A DNA stretch of 64,000 nucleotides from contig NC_065576.1 of assembly GCF_937616625.2 (NCBI RefSeq), forward strand, positions 6,388,501-6,452,500. Direction: 5' to 3'. Source of the stretch: Mercurialis annua. Taxonomy: Eukaryota; Streptophyta; Magnoliopsida; Malpighiales; Euphorbiaceae. The translations under genes and the position numbers were made by a program. Within the stretch, counting starts at the first letter, position 1. Every line of letters begins with the position of its first letter. Positions 1-11,590 of this stretch are shown here, in pieces. Under the pieces are notes generated by a model that saw only the letters and a list, made by a program, of their open reading frames with translations, did not search any database and was not told where the DNA came from.

Positions 1-1026
1 CTTTAGTTTTAGACCAATTAAAAAACTATCTTGTTGCATATTGAGATTCATATGTTGTCATGTTGAAATGCTTGTTTATACTCATTGGATCTTAGCATTT
101 TAAATGGCTATTGATATGCGATGTTTAGGCGTTAATGTCAATTCAAATACATGTTCTATTCAATTTTAGATGAATTGCTATGAAGTTTATTGTAAATTGA
201 AGATTTTAAAGTAGTCATTTGGATCTTAACATTTTAAATGGCTATTGATATGTGATATTTAGGTGTCGATGTTAATTCAGATACATTTTCTATTCAATTT
301 AGATGAAATGCTAATTTATTTGATATTTCATAAAATTTTATTGTACAATGAAGATAGGCCTAATATACAGATTGGACCTCTTGTTTGGTTCGGTTTTGAA
401 TTTGGGTCCTAATGAACTTTTTTTTCGATGGAGGTACTTGATTGTTTGAATTTAGATACATATTTATATGCAACTTTGAGCTTGTTTGAATATTTTGACA
501 AACCTTACCTCAAAAATGTTTATGATTAATGTTAAGCTGAAATTATGTATAAACAAACCAAAATGAAAATTCTGAAGCTTCACTTAGCTCGGCTCAGTTA
601 TAGCCTTAGACGCAAGACCATGTGCTATGAGTGTGCCTTGTAAAGATGTCCATTTGCTTATTTAATCATGTTACTTAAGGAGCTGCCAATGATTAATAAT
701 AGGAATATATTCGCAACAAATGTCGACAAGGCTCTTTATTCCATAGTATAAACTGCATATTGATAGGGTTAACACTTACTATGTACTTACTGTGTATGTA
801 TGTGTTGATATTGTAGATCTTTTAATAATTAAGACTGCTCATGTATTGCTGAATAGGATGAAACAAATTCCACTATTCCTTAGAAATAAAGTTGTGAAGT
901 CTCTCTGCAGACAAGAAATAAGTGAATGAAATACTCAGAAAATTGGAGTTTTAAACCTCATAAGATTAACCAAGGATACTTTAAATTTGACCAGTGGAAT
1001 TGAAGCCTTTCCATGCTAATTTTCAG
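1..1026. other. Intron upstream of first visible malate dehydrogenase exon
   Basis: AT-rich non-coding sequence ending in a polypyrimidine/TTTCAG acceptor directly before the first recognisable malate dehydrogenase exon. No exon encoding the missing N-terminal nucleotide-binding part (GAAGGIG-type Rossmann motif) could be found here, so the first exon or exons must lie left of the window and this is most of one intron. Two short stretches (around 85-175 and 210-300) resemble each other and suggest a small local duplication. Confidence 0.6.
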
Positions 1027-3417
1027 GTACGTGGTTTCCTAGGCCAACAGCAACTGGAGGATGCCCTTACAGGGATGGATCTTGTGATCATTCCTGCCGG
1101 TGTTCCTAGAAAACCAGGAATGACAAGAGATGATCTGTTCAACATTAATGCCGGAATAGTTAGGACCCTGAGTGAAGGAATTGCCAAGTGGTGCCCGCGA
1201 GCTATTGTCAATATTATCAGTAATCCTGTTAACTCCACAGTTCCAATTGCTGCAGAAGTTTTCAAGAAAGCTGGCACCTTTGATCCAAAAAGAGTTTTAG
1301 GAGTCACAATGCTTGATGTTGTCAGAGCCAATACTTTTGTGGTAAGAACTATGTTATTGTTTCATCTTCTATATATAGTAAGTGTACGAACTAATTTTCA
1401 CTATTGGTAATTTTAAGAATTTGGTGGCATTTGTTGAAAGTCAACGGTTTAATTAGCACAGAGAATTGTGGAAAGTTACTGAAGTAGTCTTGCAAACATA
1501 TGTTATCATCATATAATGCTTTTTTTACATAATAATGAAACTCATTGAACTCGACATTAGATGAAGGATTTAACGTAACATACTGGAGATACTATGCGAA
1601 GACAATTTGAATTCTCTAATCGTTGCTGGAAGGAGGACTTTTAATGGTTCTATGACCTGTTGAGGCATATTGTGTTGGTTGATAATCTGTCAGATGGTCA
1701 TGCTGATGAAAGCACTGCTTCTAAACTATAATCTTGCTAGATATGATTCACAATATTTGCTTTCTTTAGCTTCTTTGTTTGCTTAACTGTATTTTGTTCT
1801 CACCTACAGTACAAGCTATCCTTCATCCTGTTACTGGAATCAATATTGATGTTTTTCTTCTATGTTTTGGTTGCACCACAGGCAGAAGTTTTGGGCCTCG
1901 ACCCTAGGGAAGTTGATGTTCCAGTCGTCGGGGGTCATGCTGGAGTTACTATCCTACCTCTTCTATCTCAGGTTTAAGAGAACTCCTGTTTAAAATTTTG
2001 CATGTATGTTCTGATTTTGTTTTCTCTCTTTAGTTTATGTTTTTTACAATTCTTTGTTTTGTAGGTTAAACCTTCATGCTCATTCACGCCAAAAGAAATT
2101 GACTACTTGACGGATCGTATTCAAAATGGTGGAACAGAAGTTGTCGAGGTAAAAAAATTGCGCTGTTTTTATTGCGGTTTATGCAATTAGGATGTAATAA
2201 TAGTAATTAATTTATGTCCTGTTTTACTTTGACGGGCATCCTTTTGGCAATGTAAAACTCTGAAAATGAGGAGGCACTCAGGTCGTTATGTTGCTTTGGT
2301 TCAAAATGATTACTAATTTATTAACCAAATTTATTTGATTATCTCTAAAATTTATGTTGCACGGAAACTTTTTGAGCACCATATTTCAGAATTTTGTTTC
2401 TGTTTCTGAAATGCTTTCGGAAAAACTTGGAAACTCTATATTTATAATCTATATTTATTAAAAATTATCGTTCCAAAGTTTCCCGTTTCAACGTTTCTGT
2501 TCACGTACTACATAGTCTAAAATCAAATACATTTAACCAACTTTTATAATCCAATTTGCTCATTGTATTTGGTTCAGTTATTTCATTTCTTTTCACTCGT
2601 ATCTGAGCTACAAATAATTGGGCCTTTGTGATTGATTACTTTATGCAATTCTATAACTAAACCAAACTGAATTATCTAAGCACAAGTACTAAATTAGATC
2701 ATCTGAAATGCGTCAACTTGGTTTGAGTTAACCAGCATTTGTTATGTTTTATCATGTTAATTTATTTGACTGAATTTAGCCGGCATTTTAATTTATCATG
2801 CAGGCAAAAGCTGGAACCGGTTCTGCAACACTCTCTATGGTTGGTTTTTCCCTCCTTTTTCCTCAGTTCCTAATCTAACCCACTTATATTAGCTTAATTC
2901 TGTTATCTGAACTGGATAAAATTACACCATCTGACCAAAAGAAAATGTACATGAAACTTGCAGGCATATGCAGCTGTTAAATTTGCAGATGCGTGTCTTC
3001 GGGGCATGAGGGGAGATGCTGGCGTTATTCAATGTGCATATGTGGCTTCTCAGGTTATTTGTTAATTCCCTCTTTGGATAATATATTTTTTAGTATTTCT
3101 ATCATTTACTGTTTTGGCAGCTCGCATACTGATATGTGGCTTTGTATAGGTAACCGAACTTCCTTTCTTCGCGTCCAAGGTACGTCTTGGCCGCACTGGT
3201 GTTGAAGAAATCTTTCCACTCGGCCCCCTCAATGAGTATGAAAGGTTCGTATCTTCTTCTTTCCGAATTTCTTCTGATCATATACCAAAAACCACTTCAA
3301 ATTTTATGGAAAAAATAAGTCTTACATTATGTGCTTATTAATAGGACTGGATTGGAGAAAGCAAAGAAAGAATTAGGGGCAAGTATTCAGAAGGGGGTTT
3401 CTTTTGTCCGGAAATGA
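1027..3417 (+). CDS. PMDH: Peroxisomal (glyoxysomal) NAD-malate dehydrogenase, partial (5' end missing)
   Basis: Seven exons with GT-AG junctions and consistent phase: 1027-1341, 1882-1971, 2065-2148, 2804-2839, 2964-3053, 3150-3244, 3345-3417 (TGA). They encode the C-terminal 260 residues of malate dehydrogenase, which interconverts malate and oxaloacetate with NAD(H). Visible motifs are the mobile substrate loop [11 protein letters not shown] with two arginines, NPVNSTVP, the LDVVRANTF signature, and the active-site histidine in VVGGHAG. Wording such as [18 protein letters not shown] and [18 protein letters not shown] matches the peroxisomal isoform rather than the mitochondrial one. In plants that isoform carries an N-terminal PTS2 signal and reoxidises NADH from fatty-acid beta-oxidation and photorespiration. 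The PTS2 and most of the NAD fold (~95 residues) lie outside the window, so targeting is inferred from similarity. No frameshift or stop is seen, so the gene looks functional. Confidence 0.93.
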
Positions 3418-3600
3418 GACGATCGCGGCTTTATGAGGCCGTCCGGGAGATTTTCTTCCGATTATAGTTTATTTACTGTTTTTAATCTGAAAATTTGAGC
3501 TTCCCTTGAATAAAATGCTAGCGTCTTGTTTTGGCTGACATAAGTTTTGAAGTGTTGGGTAAAAATGTGGGAAGCTCTAGTCATATTTATGTAATAAATA
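3418..3600 (+). terminator. Malate dehydrogenase 3' UTR with candidate poly(A) signals
   Basis: Downstream of the TGA there are two AATAAA hexamers, at 3509-3514 and 3593-3598, in U-rich context. Either could direct 3' end formation. The assignment rests on position and hexamer only. Confidence 0.5.
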
Positions 3601-4311
3601 GAGAAATCTGTTGAGCTAGCTAGGGACTTGTTCATATTATTGATTCCACACATAAAAATTATGCCTTTGTTTTTTTAACTACAATGATCAAATTTAAAAC
3701 GTGTTTTGTGGCTTGAATTTTGATCCGAGAATGAGGAACTGTCAACCTGATGGTTTTATAGCCGCTGATAATTAATTACTGCTCTGACGAGCATTTTATT
3801 TAATCCGTATTTTTCCTTTCGGAGACGTGTTAGAAATTTGACATTTCAGACGTGAAATTTTATTTTTAACATAGGGAATTTTGAAATAATACTGTTTTGT
3901 CGTATCATTATTATGTTTCGTGTTTGTGCAACTTAGTCAAAATATGACTTACCAGTTTATGTTAAAATGTTCTGAGATATTAATTTCTATAAAATTTAAT
4001 GTTATTAAAAAACTTAAAATTTTATTTTTCTGAATTATTTATCAATTAATACTATAATACCGTTGTAATATTGAAATGAAAAGTAGTGAATATGTGAATT
4101 GGTATCACATTATTGGACTTATTCATGGGCCGGGTTCGTACTGGACTGTCAACTTTAATATTTTTTTACGTAACTTCAAGCCTGGCCCATATTTTATATT
4201 TGCTACACATTATTTTCTATTTAAGTGGGTTTGAGCCGGGTTCTTTTGGACTTACATGAAAAATGGTACAAAAATGAAAGTCTCAACTTGTCTATTAAAT
4301 AGCCGAGAAAA
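3601..4311. other. Intergenic, nothing recognised
   Basis: AT-rich spacer between the malate dehydrogenase 3' end and an inverted-repeat element. No convincing ORF, RNA gene or repeat boundary was seen. Confidence 0.5.
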
Positions 4312-4529
4312 TTAGGGAAAATACTCTATTCTCTAAAATAATAGTAAATTATACCTCAACAAGGAAAAAATAGAGAAAATACTTCATCTTTTTAGCACTT
4401 TTATTTTTTTTACTCTAACATCTTTTTTTATTATAATAATACTTATTTTTTATTATTTTTTACTCTAACCATTTTATTTTTACTCTAACATGAGTATCTC
4501 CTTTTTTTTCTCAGATTTTCTACTTTTTG

Positions 4530-4582
4530 TCTCTCTCTCTCTCTCTCTCTTTTTTTCTCTTTCTTCTTCTTCTTCTTCTTCT
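4530..4582. repeat. CT and TTC microsatellites
   Basis: About ten CT units (4531-4550) are followed by a T run and seven TTC units (4561-4582). The apparent 83-residue Ser/Phe-rich reading frame over this stretch is a by-product of the low-complexity sequence. Confidence 0.85.
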
Positions 4583-5200
4583 CCATTTGTCTTCTTCTCC
4601 ATTTTTTCTTTTTTTTCGTTTATTTTTTTATTCTTTATCACGCCGCCGTCGTTCCTTCAACGATCCGCCGTTGCTCCGCCTTCGTCCCGCCTTCGCTTTG
4701 TTTTCACGTCGCCGTTGATTTGCCGTTCTTCCACATTTTAACGATTTTTTTTCTTAACTCGTGGTGATTATTACGATTTATTTTAACTCTCATATCTAAA
4801 AAAATTGTTCTTGAATTTTTTCAGTTTAAGATCTGAAAATCTGCATTAAAAACGATTTTATAATGAAAGAAAACAATTTTCTGCAGAAAAAACGATTTTC
4901 TGCAGAAAACAGCTCCTGGTTATCATATCGTTATCACTATGACGTTATCATATCATTATCATAACACTGCAGAGAAAAATATTTTTCTAAAAAAAAACAG
5001 TTTCTGATTATCATATGAGTATCACTGTATTATCATGTAGTTATCATAATATTGCAGGAAAAAAAAGATTGTTTATAGAAAATAATATTTGATTATCATA
5101 TTGTTATCATAACATTATCATGTCGTTATCATAGCATTATCATATGATACCGAGATGCTAATATTTATGGTACCTATATGATAATGTTATGATAATATCT

Positions 5201-5432
5201 ATGATTATGTTATGATAAAACAATATTTGATTATCATGTCAGTATCAGTATATTATCATATTATTATCATAACACTGCAGTAAGATAACTAGATGATAAT
5301 GAAATATGATAATGTTATGATTATGTTATGATAAAACAGTATCTGATTATCATCTCAGTATCAGTATATTATCATGTTGTTATCATAACACTGCAGTAAG
5401 ATAACTAGATGATAATGAAATATGATAAGATT
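5201..5432. repeat. Two-copy 116-bp tandem repeat
   Basis: 5201-5316 and 5317-5432 are two copies of a 116-bp unit, each starting ATGATTATGTTATGATAAAA and containing CACTGCAGTAAGATAACTAG, with only a handful of mismatches. Weaker TTATCAT-rich relatives extend left to about 4915. The unit is itself built of ATGATAA/TTATCAT inverted words. Confidence 0.85.
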
Positions 5433-5632
5433 ATGATAATTGGATGATAACGTGCGCAAAAATATAATTACAGAAGGATTTATGATAATCAGATGATAAC
5501 GGAGTAAAATCATAAATATTTTTAAACCCAGAGTAAAAACATAAATCTGAAAAAAACGTGAGGTATTTTCTGCAACTTTTCCATGTTGAGGTAAAATGTG
5601 CAAATATTTTCATTTTTGGAGTAAATACCTAA

Positions 5633-6174
5633 ACTCCCCACGGCTTCTCGGGTTTGGGCTCGGACCAGGCGTGAAACATAATTTGCTGTCCAAATTCAGC
5701 TCAAGGACGGTCTTGGATGGGCCGGATGGCCGGATGGGTATCCAGACGACGAACATGTCTATGCATTATAAATGGTTTTTTTAAACTGAGTCTTTTTTTA
5801 AAAACTTGTGGGATCGACTTCATATACAGTTAGTTTAACATTTTTCTGCGAGTTTAGTCTATAATTGTTTTAGAATAAAATTAATTATACTTACTCTTGT
5901 ATTTTTCATAATGTGTAGAAAGCAACGGTTAAGATATTCAATATGAATATGCTACAATTGACATAAGAATAAAAATAAAAATAAAAATATATTAAAATTG
6001 CCATAAAATATTTCCACGTTTTTTTTACATAATATGAAAATATAGGTGGGAATGTAATTGATGGACAAAATTGTTAAAATAAGTTAAATTTAAAATATAT
6101 GAACCTCATAAATAAGTAAATGGATTTGGAATGAACTTTTACTCTTTTATGAACTGTGTATTTATACAGTTTAG
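5633..6174. other. Intergenic, nothing recognised
   Basis: Low-complexity AT-rich spacer between two transposable elements. A short GC-richer patch lies near 5640-5740. No gene features are supported. Confidence 0.4.
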
Positions 6175-7015
6175 TAGGGGTGGGCAAAAAAACCGGTCAA
6201 ACCGATTAATCGAACCGAAACCGGAAAACCGAACCGAAAAATATGGTTAACCGGTCCAACGGTTTAGGTTTAGGTTTTGATTTTTAGTTTTCATGGTTAA
6301 TGGTTTAGGTTTAGGTTTTGGATTTCTAAAAACTGTGGTTAACCAGTTAACCGGTTTATATATATATATTCATATATTTTTAATAATTAATAAGATATAT
6401 TTTATGATCTATAAAATAATATTGATTTTATAATATACACAATAAAATATAAATATAAAAATATATTGACATATATTTTATTTAGGAATATTTATATATT
6501 TTAGGAGATTTTATATATGAAAATATTGTAAAAGAAATTTGTTTTCCTTATTAAAATATTTACTTAACAAAAATAGGAATATTTAAGTCTATAAATAGTA
6601 GAAAGTGGACGTGAACAACACTACAAACAATTTAAAAAATACAAACCTAACTTTAATATTACTCATAAATTATTTGTAAATAATAATAGTTTTAAATATT
6701 GGCATTGATTTAACTATTTATAAGATAGTTTAGATTTATATTTTTTTAATATAATTTGAATTTCTATAGTTTTTTTTGTTTGCTAAAAATCAAATAGAAT
6801 TAAAAATATATCTTTTTTTGTCTTTAATTTTTCTAATGGTTATATGGTTAAAAACCGCAAAACCGAAAAACCGAACCGTTTTTTATGGTTAGCCAATTTA
6901 CCGGTTAACCGTTTAAAATTTTAGGTTTAGATTTTTAATTTTAAAAACCGTATTACAATGGACCGTTTTACAAATTACCCTCATGGACCGGTTAACCGGT
7001 CCATGCCCACCCCTA
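6175..7015. mobile_element. hAT-type non-autonomous element (841 bp)
   Basis: Both ends are TAGGGGTGGGCA as inverted repeats, flanked by an exact 8-bp direct repeat CAGTTTAG (6167-6174 and 7016-7023). TIR type and 8-bp target duplication are hallmarks of hAT transposons. Subterminal regions are packed with ACCGGTTAACCGGT-like palindromes and AACCGAAC words at both ends, the usual layout for transposase-binding repeats. The interior is AT-rich and codes for nothing, so mobilisation would need a transposase from elsewhere. Confidence 0.9.
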
Positions 7016-9153
7016 CAGTTTAGGAGTCAGAAACTTGCCTGTAAAGGACAATCATGGAAACAAGAGACAATTGAAAGAATATTCAATAGATTTATACAAA
7101 ATTGGATGTAAGACAAATCTATTCACATTGGTCAGATAATAAAAAACTGTGCCGTTTTGCTGTTTACACACACCTATTTTGACATTGGCACAGTTTTTTG
7201 TGTTTTTTTAATTCTCCAAATCATTATTATTTTTTTGTCTTAAAAAAAATTATTAATATTTTATTTAAAGTTTCATCAGTTTTTGCAAGTTTCCTGATCT
7301 GAACTGATGCTCACGCCACTGACCTGAGATTTTGGTAATTATGAGATCCTCTTATAAAGATGGCTCTGCCTTTAAAACTCTATGCTTTGTTTGGATCGAT
7401 TGCCGAGAAAGAACAATTTTCCTACCCAAAAGACTCACCATTGTGCCTCAATTCAATGCTTTTTCTTGATTTTTGCCATACTTATGTTTAAAACTACTTT
7501 TACCCTAGTTTTTATCTCTCAAAAGACTATAATATGCCTTTAATCTTAAAATTGTTTTTTTTATACCTTCAAATTTATGATAGTGGAATTACATAAATAA
7601 TGTGTTAAAAAGATTGTTTTTTAGATAGAGATATAATCTAATTATGCTAATGATTAATGTTAGAGGTATATGATTTTGAGTTAATTCAATCGAAACAACA
7701 AACTACACTGAGACCCCAGTCAAATCTGATACTTCATGAATGTACTTATAGGACCTAGCTGCTCGGAGTTGACCTCGATGGTAATTGTTTGATTTGAAAG
7801 TTATCTTCCTACGAATCTACGATAGAATAAATGAGTCTGATCGGAGACTTTAAAAACTAAATTATGACAAGACTGGTGTGATCATTGAATTATAATTGGA
7901 TAGCCAGTTGAACCACACATTTTTTTATATATGTAATGTACACATAAGATTGCTTTAGAAAAATAAAAATATAATTAATTTTATATATGAAATTTTGTAG
8001 TTTTTAAAAATGAAGTAAATGAACTATACTAAAATTTATAAATCACTCAAAGGTTCATTTTGCCTATTAACCCTAGCATAAAAGATTAAATAAGGTCAAA
8101 AATTTGTAGTTTTGAATAAAACACTTTTAAAATGGATTTGGCTCATTGTACTCCACCGATTTCAATTTGTACATCATATTTTTATAGTTTTATGTCACCT
8201 TAGCTTCAATATATTAACCATTAAAAAATGTGATGTACAAATTAATAAAATGAGTCAAAATGTGTATTTTTTATTTAATATTTTTACGCCGAATTCACAA
8301 AATAAAATAAATCTTTATTCAATTTTAAAATTTAAATTTTACTCTCTCTTTCTCAGTTTGGAAGGGATACTTCTTTTAGAATATTTTATTTTAGATACTA
8401 TATATTTGTTTTAATATTTCAAATTACATATTTTATCATTAGTCCACTATCTTCTTTGAGTACAATTTATTTTCTTTTTTGATATTAACCTAATATTTTC
8501 TTAAATGTGTGTAATACACAAATGAATACAATTTCTACTATAGATTGTAAGTGGATATTAATTGATATCTTTAAATTCATAAAAAAATTGATATCTTTAA
8601 TGGAACCTTTTATTAATGGATTTTATAGTCAGCGCAATTATGGTGTTGTACACATTATTAAATCTATATGATTGATTGTAATGGAATCATTATTCATTCT
8701 TTGAGTTGCATGTGTGCATAATAACATGAAATAAATAAAATTGCACTAAGTTTTTATGGTAGGTGCATGAAATTGTATAATTGATTAACATGCTACTTTA
8801 TAAAATAACATTGTACTTTATAACATTTGAAAATCTTTGACCTAAGCAACATTGAAATGCCCTCTCTGGAACAATGATGAATTTTCATAAGCCTGTGAAA
8901 CATTGCATGATTAAAGAAGTTGCCTTTTATTTTTCCATAAAAATTCCTTATATTTATCTTCATAAGTTATTTGATCAATATTTTTTAAAATCTCTAAAAT
9001 TTGTTCCTGTTTATTATAAAAAATTGAATTTAAAACTCTTAATAATAATAATAATAATAATACATTTATGATTTAATCTTAAAACTAAGAAAAAAAATAC
9101 ATCAATTGTGTTTAAATTTTTCCGAATATGACATTTCAGTATCTTAACTTTTA
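7016..9153. other. Intergenic AT-rich spacer
   Basis: About 2.1 kb without a convincing gene. The longest reading frame (8112-8414) is AT-driven and has no recognisable domain. A short TAA/ATA microsatellite lies at 9041-9061. Confidence 0.5.
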
Positions 9154-9434
9154 CTCCCTCGGTTTCAAAATAATAGTCCACTCTTTCCTTTTCACACATT
9201 TTAAGAAACACAATTAATACTCTAAATTTTTACAATTTTATTTTATTTTTCCTATCATACCTTTATTAAATGTTGTGACTAATTTACTTTTTAAATTAAT
9301 GATAATAAATGATAAATTTTAAATAAGGGTAATATGAAAAAATTAACACTTTAAATTGTAATTTGTAAGGAATGTGGACAACTATTTAGGACAAAAAAAG
9401 AGAAAAGTGGACTATTATTTTGGGATGGAGAGAG
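9154..9434. mobile_element. Stowaway-like MITE (281 bp)
   Basis: The element begins CTCCCTCGGTTTCAAAATAA, and the reverse complement of its right end is CTCTCTCCATCCCAAAATAA, continuing to pair through TAGTCCACT. TA dinucleotides flank both ends. End sequence, size and TA target match Stowaway MITEs mobilised by Tc1/mariner transposases. No coding capacity. Confidence 0.85.
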
Positions 9435-10596
9435 TATGTTTTCAAACTAATATTTAAAATTATAAAAAATATTTCAAACAAGTGTTTTTAGCTATTTTTT
9501 GGTCATGAATATACTAAAAATTTAAAATAAGTCTCATATTTGTTTAAATTTTCTTGTTATATTTAGAAAAATATAATGATAGTATGTACAAATGATATAG
9601 TTACCAACTAAAATCAAAATAACAAACTATAATGATAAATTTTTAAAATTTATTATTATTTTTGTTAGTATTTCTATGATCAAAATGGCTAAAAATACTA
9701 CTTTAATAGACTCTATAAAAATTAAAATATTAATCTAAAAGAAATAAAAATTAAGATACTAAAATGGAAGATTCCTAAATTTTAGATACCATTGATACAA
9801 TTTTATTTTATTTTTCATATCAAATTGATGTTCAAAATGCGATTTATTCGTAACTCATTAAAAAGTTTTTTCAAAATGTAACACAAAAAAAAGTTATGGT
9901 TTACTCACCATCAAAAAAGTTAGAGTGTTTATCCCATGCAACCGTTGCGTTACGTCATTTTTACATCAAGCCAATGAACATTTGCGATAGGAAATCTTTT
10001 ATTTATTATTTATTTTTTTGTCATTCAATTTTTCATATGGCTAACGCACAATTGGTTTGTTGCATGAATGACATGGCGCAACGGTTATGTACAATAATTT
10101 TTCAAAAAGTTATGGTTTATTCAACTAATGTTTTTTTAACTTTTTCAACCAAAGTGTACAAAATTTGGAAATAGACAATTGTAATAAAGTGGGCTTAGGT
10201 TAAAAGTTGCATTAATGGGATGTGATATGTTAATTAAACCATTGCATTTATAATATTAGTATTTTGTCCCTACATTTTTCTTCTCATTGCACATGCTCTG
10301 CTTTTATATTTTACTAATTTAGCTAGACAAAGTTAGGGCAAAAGTCTAACTTAGTGCATATATTTTTCAATCCCTTTACAGCTTTTTATTTTATTTTCCT
10401 TTCATTTCTTTGTCCTACTACCACTCACTTTCTAAAATTCATTTAATTTTCTAATAGTAATAAATTATAGCCTTAGTTGTCCCTTTCCTCCTTTTGCTCT
10501 TCCAATATCATTTCAAATGTTTCTCTTTTGCATTACATAATTTGGATTAATGTTTTCCTTAATCACCTCCTTACTCGCTTAAACCAGTAAAATAAT
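9435..10596. other. Intergenic with a small fold-back at 9938-10087
   Basis: AT-rich spacer. Within it, 9938-9961 (GCAACCGTTGCGTTACGTCA) pairs imperfectly with the reverse complement of 10067-10087, giving a stem around a ~105-bp loop. Related words (GCAACCATTGCACC, GTGCGTTAGCC) recur near 11777-11830. This is probably a decayed inverted-repeat element. The 92-residue frame across it has no recognisable domain. Confidence 0.45.
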
Positions 10597-10886
10597 GGGT
10601 TAATTGTAAATTAATACACGAACTTTACTCTAATTTATAATTACAACACGAACTTTGAAACTTGGCAATTTAATACACCAACTTTTATTTTTTTGGCAAA
10701 TTAGTACACCGACCAATCATACAACAACACGTGGCTTTATATGACAATGTCCACGTTAGTGTTTTTCCAGTTCGGTGTATCAATTCGCCAAAAAATGAAA
10801 ATCGGTGTACCAATTTGCCAAGTTTTAAAGTTTGTGTTGTAATTGCAAATTAGGGTAAAGTTTGTGTATTAATTTGCAATTAACCC
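10597..10886. mobile_element. Fold-back MITE, Mutator-like, exact 9-bp target duplication
   Basis: The ends are GGGTTAATTGTAAATTAATA and, on the reverse complement, GGGTTAATTGCAAATTAATA. The inverted repeats continue for more than 100 bp, so nearly the whole 290-bp unit folds into one hairpin. It is flanked by the exact direct repeat TAAAATAAT (10588-10596 and 10887-10895). A 9-bp duplication with long TIRs fits a Mutator-like (MULE) non-autonomous element. No ORF. Confidence 0.88.
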
Positions 10887-10904
10887 TAAAATAATTAACT
10901 AATT

Positions 10905-11590
10905 GCTTCTTCCAATTTCATGTTTAACTATTTTAATTAAAGTATTAATCTTTAAAAATACTCCACATTTTAAACCTTTTTTGTTTATGGCCCAAATTTC
11001 CATAATCGTCAATTTTAGCTTATTTTTCAAATTTCAGTTTTAATTGTAACAATTTATTTAAATTGGACTAAAAAAAAATTTAAATATGTAATTTATGTTT
11101 GATTTCTTGATGGTAATAAGACAAATTGAAATAATTCAAAGCAATATTAAAAGGTATATTTTGAAACTTTTTCACTCTGATTTCAACAAATGGCTAAAAT
11201 TAAAATTGAAAATTGAAAAATACATCAACATTGATAATTTTAAAAGTTTGGATCACAAAAAAATCAAAAAAATAAATATGCTTTGAATTAGAAATTGAAA
11301 AATACTTCTTCCAATTTCATGTTTAACTATTTTGATTAATAAAAAATACTCCACATTTTCAACCTTTTTAATTTTTAAAATCGTCAATTTTAGCCTATTT
11401 TTTAAATTTCAATTTAATGATAATAACTTTTTTAAATTGCACTGAAAAAAATTTAAATATATAATTTATGTTTGAATTCTTGATAGTAAAAAAATAAATT
11501 GAAATAATTTGAAAAAAAAAGTTATAATTGAAATTAAAAATTAAAAAATACATCAAAATTGATGATTTTGAAAGTTTGGATCGCAAAATC
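10905..11590. repeat. Imperfect direct duplication (~400-bp offset)
   Basis: Copy 1 (about 10906-11260) and copy 2 (about 11305-11590) share CTTCTTCCAATTTCATGTTT, TCGTCAATTTTAGC, AATTTATGTTTGA and AAAGTTTGGATC in the same order. Copy 2 lacks about 70 bp present in copy 1 (near 11135-11205). A third, more diverged relative is at 63219-63593. The two reading frames here are AT-driven shadows of this repeat. Confidence 0.75.

Larger units (their letters stand above)
4312..5632. mobile_element. Non-autonomous element with ~75-bp imperfect terminal inverted repeats
   Basis: The left end (TTAGGGAAAATACTC...ACCTCAACAAGG) and the reverse complement of the right end (TTAGGTATTTACTCC...ACCTCAACATGG) align over about 75 bp with roughly 70% identity. 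The interior holds a CT/TTC microsatellite, a short GC-richer CGCCGCCG/CCGTTG stretch, and a long region of TTATCAT/ATGATAA words including a 116-bp tandem duplication. No transposase ORF is present and I could not find a clear target duplication, so the superfamily is unassigned. It could also be an old Mutator-like element with decayed ends. Confidence 0.5.

Noticed and set aside
1023..1331. Minus-strand 102-residue ORF
   Set aside because: Antisense shadow of a malate dehydrogenase exon.
4490..4741. 83-residue Ser/Phe-rich ORF
   Set aside because: It is produced by CT and TTC microsatellites inside a non-coding inverted-repeat element; two overlapping frames show the same artefact.
9896..10174. 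92-residue plus-strand ORF
   Set aside because: It overlaps a decayed fold-back and has no recognisable domain; inverted-repeat arms explain the open frame.
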